A DNA stretch of 64,000 nt from Symbiodinium natans (taxonomy: Eukaryota; Sar; Dinophyceae; Suessiales; Symbiodiniaceae). The notes below the pieces were generated by a model that was given only the letters and a program-made list of their open reading frames with translations, had not been told where the DNA came from and did not search any database. Positions 46,501 to 54,994 of the stretch are shown here, one piece after another. Position 1 is the first letter of the stretch, and each line of letters opens with the position of its first letter. The DNA lies in contig CAJNDS010000544.1 of assembly GCA_905221605.1 (NCBI GenBank), positions 52,072-116,071 on the forward strand, read 5' to 3'. Position numbers and translations under genes: made by a program.

Positions 46501-48607
46501 CATTGATTTGCCGGAGTGTTTATAGAAGCTTCCGAGAGACAATTTAGGTTTTGCGTTGGGGGACGTCTTCGGCTGGAGGGCCGTCGCATCGTTTCTATTC
46601 TCTACGTCGGGGTCTCAAGGCTGCATGATGTTGCGCGGAGAACCGCCACCGCCCTACTCCAAGCCCGCGAATCAAGAACCCCCAACCCCATAACCGTAGA
46701 ATCAAAGATCCTAAACCTCCATAAACCCTAAATCCTGAACCTTAAGCCCTACACCCTAGACTCAACCCTGAGAACCCAGTTGCGCTCTCGGCATAATCCC
46801 CAGGCCAAACCCCTGAACCGCTTTTGCCGGTGAGGGCGAGCTCCTGAAAGAAGCCCGGGCCCGCGTGACGGGCGCGGCCGCAGTAAGACGAAGCCCCCAG
46901 GAGCTGGCGATCATGACGGTTGATTAGGGTTTAGGGTTTAGGGTTGAGGGTTGAGGGTTTAAGGTTGAGGGTTGAGGGTTTAGGGCTTAGGGCTTACAGC
47001 TAATGATGGATGATGATTGCTATTCTCTAGCTTGTTTGGGGTGCAGGGCTTGCAGGGTTGGGGGGCTTAGGGTGTGCTTTGTTGGCGGAGTGCTTTGCGT
47101 GACACAGCCTGTAGGGGTAGCCATGCGATTTATATAGCCCTCAAGCCTCGTCCATGGGGTAACCCGACTTCCAAACCCTGGGCCGCAAGCCCTGCCTTAA
47201 ACCCAAGGCCCATGATTCTTAAACATAAACGCCTCGGCATTAGACCCCTGACCCCTAAAACCCCATAAGCCATGTGCCCTACACTTGGGCCCGAAACCCC
47301 GCATCAGCCACGAAGCCCTTACGAAATGCACCCGAAGGAAATCGCCCAGTCGGCCGCGCCAGTGGCATCTCGGGAAAGGAAAGCCATGGCTTTAAGCCCA
47401 ACACCCTCATCGCCCTACATCACATGCTCACATGCTCTACCCCCTAAGTTCCAGGGCCTTGGGCAGTTTATATATGGGCCGACCCTGATGTTGTCTACCA
47501 GGGAGTTTGGGCATCAGCCCTCAGCACTTTTGAAAGTCCGAAAACCCGAATGGGAATCCCATAGCATCCTCGAGACCTCATCGATGAGACTTGAAGGCGG
47601 GATTCTTGTACATGTTCGTACATGCATAGAGTAGTATATTGTACAATATCAATGTTCACTTTCACTAGTAAGTCCCCGGAAGGGCCTGTTTTTTGTTTTT
47701 TGACATGGCTGACCTCTTCAAAGGGAACCCTGAAACTAATACCGTTCCTCTGGATTTGGTGTTGTTGCTGATTGAGCGTTGTTTTTTTTGAATGCCTAAA
47801 TGCCAAAACCCTAAACCCTAAACCCTAAACCCGCAACGCTAACTGCCCGCCCAGGCCCCGCCCCCCCGGCCGGAGCACTCCGAGCCGATCACCGCAGAGG
47901 CAGCCGCGCCCTCCGCGCCCTGCGGGTCGCACGGCTCGGGAAGTTGGCATTTGGGGGTTTGGGGTTTAAGGGTTCGGGGTTGAGGGGTGTTTAGGGTTTA
48001 GGGTTTAGGGTTTAGGGTCTAGGTTTTAGGGTTTAGGTTTTAGGGTTTAGGGTTTAGGATTTAAGGTTTAGGTGTTCGGGGTTCAGGGGTGTTGGGTTTG
48101 GGGTTTGGGGTTTGGGGTTCAGGGTTTAGGTGTTTGCGGTTTAGGGGTGTGCGGGTTTGGGGTTTAAGGTTTGGGGTTTAGGGTTTAGGGCTTGGGGTTT
48201 GGGGGTTTGAGGTTTGAGTTCGTTGTTAGGGCTAGGAGGTTGGCGGTTTGGGGTTCAGGGGCTTGGGTTTCGGGGTTTAGGGTTTGGATTTTGGGGTTGA
48301 GGGCTTGGGAGAGGGGGGGTTAGGATTTGGGGGGTTTGGGGTTGCAGCTTGAGGGTAGGGTTCAGCAAGGGTTCAGACTTTGGGGTTTACTTTGATTTCC
48401 AGTTAATACTCAGGGGTTACTGTTTTCAGCTACCCGCTTGTAGGGTTGGTTTGGGGCTGCTGGTAGGATTCTAGCGCGGAGCGGGGTTTGGGGTACAGGA
48501 TAGGTTCGTGCAGGTTGGGGGCGTTGGTGCGAAGTTGGCAGGCACAAAAAGACCTAGCACAGCAGCAATCCACAGGCAATGCACCCTTCTTTCCAAGAAG
48601 AACAATG

Positions 48608-48696
<89 letters not shown>

Positions 48697-49630
48697 ACCT
48701 CAACCCTCAACCCTAAACCCTAGACCCTAGACCCGAAACCCTAAACCCTTAACCCTAAACCCTAAACCCTAAACCCTAAACCCTAAACCCTAAACCCTAA
48801 ACCCTACAAACCCCTAAACCCTAAACCCTAAACCCTAAACCCTAAACCCTAAACCCTAAACCCTAAACCCTAAACCCTAGACCCTAAACCCTAAACCCTA
48901 AACCCTAAACCCTAAACCCTAAACCCTAAACCCTACACCCTAAACCCTAAACCCTAAACCCTAAACCCTAAGCCCTGTCTTTGACAGCCACTGCCATCAT
49001 TCCCAGTCTCCTGCGTAGCCGAGGATAGCACCGCCAGCAGGCATCGCTCCCCCGGCAGGCCGATGCGGGGGACACCAGGGTTTGCGGTTTGAGGGTTATG
49101 GGGTTTACATAGGGGTCGGAAGAATGACTAATAGTAGTCCTTTAGGATCCCTCTGCAACTTTATTTTGATAACCCCAAAACCCTATTCTAATTATTCTGC
49201 CTCCAGGGTTGAGGGGTCTAGTGTGGGGTTTTGGCTAAAGAGCTTTCAGGGGTTTAGGGTGCAGGGGCCCTCAGCCCGAAGCCCGTGAACATGACTCCGA
49301 AACCACGTAAGATAAGCTCCGGGTATCCTCAGTCTCCCATGACTCGGACCTCCAAGCCATCAGAGCATTATCTACGGTTTCAAGTATTTCCTGCTCTACT
49401 CTGGCTGGGAAAATTTGGAACCGCAAGGAACAAAAGTCCAGGCAAAGCCGTTTCATACAAAGTACACCCTAAACCCTCAACCCTCAACCCTAAACCCTAA
49501 ACCCTAAACCCTAAACCGTGGAAGGTATGCCCACAGCGGGCATCGCACCCCCGGCGGGCTTTGCGGCCACCCCGACCTTCGCGGCAGCGCCTGTGGAGCG
49601 ACGCGAGGAGTTGGCAGTGCCTTGGTCGCT
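37822..49630 (+). CDS. PH-domain protein with Pro/Ala-rich tail, 11 exons recovered, 3' end open
   Basis: PH domains bind phosphoinositides or proteins at membranes. Phase-compatible exons: 37822-37915, 38524-38658, 39675-39745, 40227-40298, 42866-42922, 44180-44227, 45775-45831, 46835-46882 (or to 46915), 47855-47933, 49029-49058, 49525-49630. The PH domain spans exons 2-4: KRYFTIDFNAQLFFYAHSES, then SHPIRFKDSDHIFGFSV, then TAERTYELFTSSYQ and the C-terminal helix DAEAWVCGLNAARDI with its conserved Trp. The tail is low complexity (WEPPPV, AVPPPPPPAAEE, APEAAPAPAPPG, then PPAGIAPPAG in exon 10 and TAGIAPPAG in exon 11, an apparent module duplication). Exon 1 starts at an ATG with ACCATGG just after; its link to the PH exons rests on phase only. 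Nearly every exon lies between CCCTAAA and TTTAGGG repeats. Exon 11 is followed by a GTTTAG donor. Confidence 0.72.
40098..40465. repeat. Mirrored telomere-type arrays around a PH-domain exon
   Basis: CCCTAAA units at 40098-40215, the exon 40227-40298, then TTTAGGG/TTGAGGG/TTCAGGG units at 40322-40465. A model case of the exon island arrangement. Confidence 0.9.
40620..40880 (-). repeat. (CCCTAAA)n array
   Basis: About 35 units within a long PH-gene intron, not next to an exon that I can see, followed by a run of more than 20 G near 40938-40961. Confidence 0.9.
41757..41853 (+). repeat. (TTTAGGG)n array
   Basis: About 14 units within the same long PH-gene intron. Confidence 0.95.
43067..43143 (+). 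repeat. Family A element, copy 3 (shortened left end)
   Basis: It shares CCTTTAATCTTTTTGGGG, AGGTTAACCTT and the right end GGTACTGGGCAGCTAG. It lies in the intron after the exon at 42866 of the PH gene, directly behind TTTAGGG repeats. Confidence 0.65.
43490..43750. repeat. (GTAT)n and (TA)n microsatellites
   Basis: About 14 perfect TATG units at 43508-43563, then AT-rich sequence and a TATATA tract (43714-43740). Confidence 0.85.
43877..43976 (+). repeat. Short element family B, copy 1
   Basis: It begins ATAGGGGTCTGGTAAAAT and ends CCAAAACCCTATTCTAGTTA; the ends form an inverted repeat. It matches 49108-49200. Confidence 0.6.
45152..45205 (+). repeat. Family A element, left half only
   Basis: CTTAGTTGTAGAGTAGGGAA followed by CTTTTTTGGGGTAATCGAAT matches the left half of family A; the right half is absent. 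Confidence 0.6.
46216..46640 (+). repeat. Three-copy tandem repeat, period about 150-160 bp
   Basis: Three diverged units are aligned on CGAGAG at about 46223, 46372 and 46532. Each has (A/G)TTTGCGTTGGGGG-like sequence, then TCTTCGGC(C/T)GGAGG, then AAGGCTGCATG. The unit is neither telomeric nor a known rRNA or snRNA that I can recognise. Confidence 0.7.
48605..48975 (-). repeat. (CCCTCAA)n then (CCCTAAA)n array
   Basis: 48608-48715 is the variant CTCAACC, then canonical units to 48975; it precedes the small exon at 49029. Confidence 0.95.
49108..49200 (+). repeat. Short element family B, copy 2
   Basis: ATAGGGGTCGGAAGAATGAC to CCAAAACCCTATTCTAATTA, colinear with 43877-43976. Both lie in introns of the PH-domain gene region. 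Confidence 0.6.
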
Positions 49631-49654
49631 GTTTAGGGTTTAGGGTTTCAGAAA

Positions 49655-51940
49655 GGACTGTTGTGAGGCGGAGTTGTTGGGTAGTTTTCAATCATTTAAT
49701 AAGGTTTAGGGGTTAGTAAACGCTTACAACTTTAAACTTATGGCCTCACAACAACTTTAAACTTATGGCCTCACAACAGTCCGTTCATAAGTGGGAATCT
49801 TGACCGTGATTTGGGGGGGGGGGGGTCCTTGGAAGTTGGCCCATCTTGGCAGGAGTCCCCCCCCCCCCTCATGCGTAACAGCCGTAGCTGTGCCACAGTT
49901 GGTTTGCATTCACGTATTTCCAGACATGTTATTCGGAAGTTCCCTGTTTCGAAACACAGCCTTTGTTTCGAAACACAGCCCTTGTTTTGAAACATGGATC
50001 TCCCCGTCACCCCGTCACAGCCACAATTGGTTCAAAAAATGAACTTCGTCACATCTACCGCAACCTCACACAATGCTTCGTTTCCATGCCTTAAACCCCA
50101 AACCCTAAACCTTACAAGTTACCGGGTTCCTCAACTCAAAGACCCCAAAGCCTAAACGGGCCTAAGCCCTGAAACCCTATGAGCCCTAAACCCTACTAAA
50201 CACCGGGCCCTGAACTTGCAGCCACCTAAGCCCCTAAAGCCTGAACCCTGAACCCTAAACTCTTAGGCCCCTAGGCTGTCGCCGCGGCGGTCAGGATTTA
50301 GGTTTAGGGTTTAGGGTCTAGGGTTTAGCTGAAATTCTTCGGGGCCGGTTGCTGTGTCAGTTTGTCGGTTTCGAGGAAGGTTTCCTTGGGGGAGGGAGGA
50401 CAGATTCGACGCAGTTTTGTTTCAAGATGCGGCGCTGGCTTGGAACGATGCCCATGTAAATACGTATGCACATGATACCATATGTAGATACACATCCTTT
50501 GGGGAGGGACACCATATATATATATATATGTTGATTTGTTTTAATAGTACGTGTATATATATATAGAGCAACTAATAAGAGTCGCTATTACAATACCATA
50601 GCATGATGCAGTTTTCGAGTAGTATTATCCAGGGTCATGTGGATACTAACTACTAGAGTAGTACATATAGTCGCCATGTTACCGTTTCCGGTGGGCCGCC
50701 TTGTGAGGCGTCCTCATATGCAACCTATAGGGGCTGTTACCAAGAAGGAGCCGAAGACAGATCTTCGTATGCAACCTATAGGGGCTGTTACCAAGAAGGA
50801 GCCGAAGACAGAAACAGCGTTGAGAACAGTGTCTGCCGGTGTCAAGCGCAAGCAGTCCGATGTCATCCCTATAGGGGCTGTTCCCTCTGCCGGTATCCAG
50901 TGCAAGCGGTCCGATGTCATCCCTATAGGGGCTGTCCCCTCTGCCGGTGTCCAGTGCAAGCGGTCCAATGGAATCCCTATACAGGCTGTCCCCTCTGCCG
51001 GCGTCGAGTGCAAGCGGTCCGATGTCATCCCTATAGGGGCTGTCCGGAAGTATCAGCCATCTCATACCACGCCGATAGGTGCAGCCACCAACCGACAGCA
51101 TGTGGACATGAAGTCTGCAAATGCCGAAGAGATCCCTCATGGACGGCTTCGAGTAACAGAACCGCCGTATCCCCCCCCATGGTTAGCGACTGCTGGGCCT
51201 CCTCCGGAAGTACTCCGACCAGCAGGGCCTTCGTTTCCTCCCTCTTGGCGCGTGCTCCATCAGCGAGAAGTTCGCATACACGTATGGGGCGGACAAGCAG
51301 ATGATAGGGATCTAGATTACGTGGTTGACTGCAGATGCTTTTCCGACCCGGGACACGACCCGTCCTTGCGCTCACACTCAGGACATCACGATGAAACACT
51401 TGCTTCGGTAAGTGGGCACAAGCTTTTCACGAAAGAAGTAGATAAACTGCTTCGCTTTCTTGTACAGTTTCAAGGCCCCGTAGTACAACTAGGATTCTTC
51501 TGTCGTGCTGGTAAACACCGGTCTGTGGCCATGTCGTGGCTGACACGGGTACTTGTTCAATCGCTAGGAGCGGTGAGCTGCAGAATGCATTACTCCCGTC
51601 AATCCAGCCATCTGTGTTGGTCCTGTGCTAGATGTAGGGAAGACACTGCTCGCAAGTCTAATCTAGAGACGGAGCTTGCGGAGTATGCTCGTGAACGTAT
51701 ACAGGATCTGTAGACAAGAGTATGATGCGCGCAGACATGTGTGGACAGCAGCAACGCTGATACGGGGTTGTCGATGCCGGAATCTTATGGGGTTCAGGAT
51801 TGTCGGAGTTGATGTCGTGAACTTTTTACTTTAGAGGTGGGTTTTAGGGGGGGGTAGCTATTTGCTTTGCACTCGCAACAACATGAACTTAGTCCAAAAC
51901 ACTGCATCACATTCAAAAAAACTCCGCCTCACAACAGTCC
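49655..51940. mobile_element. Inverted-repeat-bounded segment carrying the RapZ-like gene, with a 128-bp MITE at its left end
   Basis: The left end starts GGACTGTTGTGAGGCG (49655) and continues for 21 bases that are matched exactly, as reverse complement, at 51920-51940. A second, shorter right-hand copy at 49767-49782 makes 49655-49782 a MITE-like unit by itself, with an internal direct duplication of about 28 bp. The ORF at 50676-51713 is the only gene inside. No transposase and no clear target duplication were seen. The segment may be one composite element or two MITE ends flanking a gene by chance. Confidence 0.6.
50676..51713 (+). CDS. RapZ C-terminal-domain-like protein with N-terminal PIGAV repeats, unspliced
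   Basis: This is an uninterrupted ORF; ATG 50676 is preferred over the longer frame from 50637. The N-terminal third is a tandem repeat, first QPIGAVTKKEPKT twice, then about four units of 18 residues like IPIGAVPSAGVQCKRSDV (54 bp, each with CCTATAGGGGCTG). The C-terminal half resembles the RapZ C-terminal domain: RIHVWGGQADDRDLDYVVDC, then DPSLRSHSGHHDET (compare DPELRPLTG), then LGFFCRAGKHRSVAMSW (compare GCTGGxHRSV). The C(x5)R of CRAGKHR also recalls phosphatase/rhodanese P-loops. Bacterial RapZ adapts RNase E to a small RNA; the role here is unknown. The Walker-type N-terminal RapZ domain is missing. The gene lies between inverted repeats at 49655 and 51940. Confidence 0.72.
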   Translation: MLPFPVGRLVRRPHMQPIGAVTKKEPKTDLRMQPIGAVTKKEPKTETALRTVSAGVKRKQSDVIPIGAVPSAGIQCKRSDVIPIGAVPSAGVQCKRSNGIPIQAVPSAGVECKRSDVIPIGAVRKYQPSHTTPIGAATNRQHVDMKSANAEEIPHGRLRVTEPPYPPPWLATAGPPPEVLRPAGPSFPPSWRVLHQREVRIHVWGGQADDRDLDYVVDCRCFSDPGHDPSLRSHSGHHDETLASVSGHKLFTKEVDKLLRFLVQFQGPVVQLGFFCRAGKHRSVAMSWLTRVLVQSLGAVSCRMHYSRQSSHLCWSCARCREDTARKSNLETELAEYARERIQDL

Positions 51941-52562
51941 CCTCTCTAGGGTTTAGGGTTTAGGGTTTAGGGTTTAGGGTTTAGGGTTTAGGGTTTAGGG
52001 TTATGGTTTCTTTTTGGGTGTGGGGTTTTTAGGGTTCAGAGTTCGGTCTTTGAGGGAGGTTTCGGTTTGAGTTCTTCTTGTGTTTGGGGTGGGGGGGTGG
52101 GTGGGTGGGCGGGCGGAAAAAGGGTGTTCTTGGATTCTTGGATGAGGTTCAGCGGGTTACTTCGTTCTTCGGGGTTTCGGGCTTTTGGGGGTTTTAGGCT
52201 TTGTAGGGTTTAGGGGTTCAGGTAGCCAAAGGATCCGCAAGCTGATTTTTGGACCGAGGGCATGTAGAGATTGGGGTTGCGGGTTTAAGGTTCGCGGTTT
52301 GGGGTTTAGGGTTTTAGGGCTTATGTTCTGGGCAAATTGAGCGAATAGGGTTTACGATCCGGAGGCTTGGGTGCTTAGGGTTTAGGGATGTTTAGGGTTT
52401 AGTGCTTTGCGATGCCGAATGGGCCTGACAAGGGCGCGCAGCTACGACACAGCTTTGTGGGACATCACCCTGAAGGGGAGTTTCAAGGTCAACAGCACCA
52501 TCGAGATGAGCTGCACCTGCACGCATGGGTTGGCAGTAGCTTTGCCTCCAGCGCCAGCCTTC

Positions 52563-54119
52563 ATGGCAAGTTTCGGACTGTCTCGACGAACTCTGGTCCT
52601 CGCGGGAGTTCTCGCCTGCATGACATCCCTACAAGGTTGCAGGCCAGTTTGTGAACCACCTGAGCCGCAGCTGGCTTGGCGCCCAGACACAAGTGTGTTC
52701 AACGAGAGGACACGACGCATTGAGAACGGGATTTGGCGGGGAAACCCTTCGTGGGTCTGGTCACCACAGTTGGAGTCGGAGGATTACCATTGCATGGCAG
52801 TGCATCCCAACTCCTCAGTATGCCTCTCCTGGACATCGCATGAGTGGAGCTGTGAGGAGGAAGACTTCGGCATGTGCAAGTGCTACCAGCTATCTCTCAA
52901 CGGCCAGTATTGCGAGAAGTGGAGCTGTCACAGCCTGGAGGCAGACCAACAAATTTGTCAGCGTTCGCATGAGTCAGCTGGTAACAGTGACAACGAGGAC
53001 TGCCACTATGCCCCCTTTCGCATGGACTATGACCTGTACAACCATCTCATGGAGCTTCAGGCTGGGGGATCCTTGGGCACGGGGGAGACCATCATCTTCC
53101 GATGGTGGGCCCCAAGCAGCTTGTGGAGCTCTGGGCGCCGGATGACCGCGGCAGAGCTCTTGCACAAGCCAGAAGAAGAGATCCTTCAGGACTATGTGAA
53201 GTACTTACGCCAGAACACCAGCCAATGGCAGCAGCTGGAGAACCGCACTGACGCAAGAAGGCTGGCGACCCACGCGGGGACATGGCCTCCTGTCTACGCA
53301 TACAGCCCAGCAGCCAGACACGCGTACTTTCATTGGGGCAACGTTTGTATTGTCAACGGTGACAACCGTGGGATGGCGAGGAAGCATTGCTCATTTTGGC
53401 GTGAGATTGAAACCGAAATTCAGATGTGTGAATGCAAGACTGCCAACATTGGCGACAGGTCATGCGCGAGGTGGATCTGCGAGGGGACGTGGGACTCTTC
53501 AGCGTCCTTTTTCGCACCACCCAGTCCCTGGACCAGTATACGGAAGGAGTGGAGCTTGAAAGCTACACTTGCACCAAGATCAACATGCATGGTCAATGCA
53601 CAGAGTGGGAGACATCTCCTCACTGGAAGAAGCTGAATGGGTAGCTGCCATTGTGCCGGCTCTTCGTGTGCTGGAGTTGGTGCCTCTTGGAGCTGCGATG
53701 AGTGGGAGCTCCCCAAAACCCGAGACCTCTTCTACCCGGACTACCTCCCGACCCTCTTCTTTGGCTTCGTCATGACCGAAGTCTTTGCCGTTTCCTCCAT
53801 GTGTATGTTCTTCGAAGACAGAGGCTACGGGCACGCCCTCCCTGCAGAATACAGGGCGCCTGCGCTCGCCTTCTCCTGCTGTTTGGGATTCCTTGGCTTG
53901 CCCTTCCTGATACTGACCTTCGGCTTCTATGGCTTTCTCTTCGCAGGTGGCATCTTCTGGATCGTTAGGCTCGGCTGTTGTTGCTACTTCTACGGCCAGA
54001 AGGTGAAGCTTCCCGACATGCAGAAGTATGGGGCTTCCAGAATCATAGGGCGGCCCACAACCTCAGGCAGCGGAGGAAGCCCCCAACCCCGAGAGCAACA
54101 AGACCGGCCGCATGTCTAG
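52563..54119 (+). CDS. Cysteine-rich secreted/membrane protein, unspliced, two compensating frame breaks
   Basis: The frame is open from 52407, but ATG 52563 gives a good signal peptide (SRRTLVLAGVLACMTSLQGC). The ectodomain repeats a motif CxCx(6-8)GxxCxxWxC: MCKCYQLSLNGQYCEKWSC, MCECKTANIGDRSCARWIC, and in the shifted frame CTKINMHGQCTEW. The C-terminus has two hydrophobic blocks (LPTLFFGFVMTEVFAVSSMC and FLGLPFLILTFGFYGFLFAG) and a Cys-rich turn before a polar tail. The frame changes near 53490 (after ARWICEG) and returns near 53637 (before GSCHCAGSSC). Both changes fall in G runs and compensate each other, so they may be sequence errors and the gene may be intact. Lack of introns over 1.5 kb among intron-dense neighbours suggests a retrocopy. 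Function unknown. Confidence 0.62.
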
Positions 54120-54961
54120 AACCAAACCCGAACCCTAAGCTTCCTCAACCCGAAACCCCATTCGCGTACCAGTTGTGCTGTGCCCTGAGCCCGAAGGGCC
54201 TGGGTCGTTTGGACTGTCCTTGGATTGAAAACCGAGGTCAGATGCTTGAAGCCCGAAACCCTAAACCCGAAACCCTAAACCCCAAACCCTAAACCTTCTT
54301 CCCTAAAGTCCCTAAATTCCCTAAACCCTAATCCCTAAATTCCTTAAATTCCCTAAACTCCCTAAAGCCTAGTCCCTAAATTCCCTACGTTCCCTGAATT
54401 CCCTAAACCCTATTATTCCCTCCTAACAGCCCTAACGCTATTGTTACTGGGTGTCGGGGGGCCCCGCAGCACCAACCTGGAATATCAGGGTTTTACTTGA
54501 AGGCTGCTGGTGGATCCACTGCGCGTTTTGGGGACCCCACCCCCAAAATCCTCGCTGTGGTCGATGTTTTCGCTTCTTGTACGGGTACTGTAGGGGAGCG
54601 CTCATGCAGCAAGGTGCTTTGTAAGTATCATGAACTGCAGATTGTTGTCATCGGCTGTGCTGAAAAGTTGGGTTCAACCAACAAGCGCTGAACCTCTAAA
54701 TCGCTTCTCTAAGCGCATAAACCCGCCCTCAACACCAGCCCTCAAAAAGCCTCAGCAACATTCGAAAACCCTCAACCACACCCGCGCCAAGTCGAGCCAA
54801 CAACTTCAAGGAGTTCAGGGTTTACTTTGGGTGTAGGCTTCAGGCTGAACGGCCCTGTACTTTGCCCAAAATCCCCCCCTCCCTACTGACCCCTAAACCC
54901 TATAAACCCTAAACCCAAAACCCTAAACCCGTGAACCCACCGAGTCTCTGTCATCTGTCAG
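54120..54961. other. Spacer with degenerate CCCTAAA variants
   Basis: 54245-54425 holds drifting repeats of the form TCCCTAAA and TTCCCTAAAT. 54890-54930 holds a short CCCTAAA array before the next exon. An ORF at 54497-54691 has no supporting feature. Confidence 0.5.
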
Positions 54962-54994
54962 GCGCCCCTCCCGGAAGAGGCGCCACTTCCGCAG
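54962..54994 (+). CDS. Probable Pro/Glu-rich exon (APLPEEAPLPQ)
   Basis: A 33-nt exon-like block lies between an AG acceptor and a GTGGGC donor, with CCCTAAA repeats before and TTTAGGG repeats after. Its composition matches the tail of the PH-domain gene and the exon at 58551. If it belongs to that gene, the unspliced genes at 50.7 and 52.6 kb lie inside an intron. No domain can be named. Confidence 0.45.
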
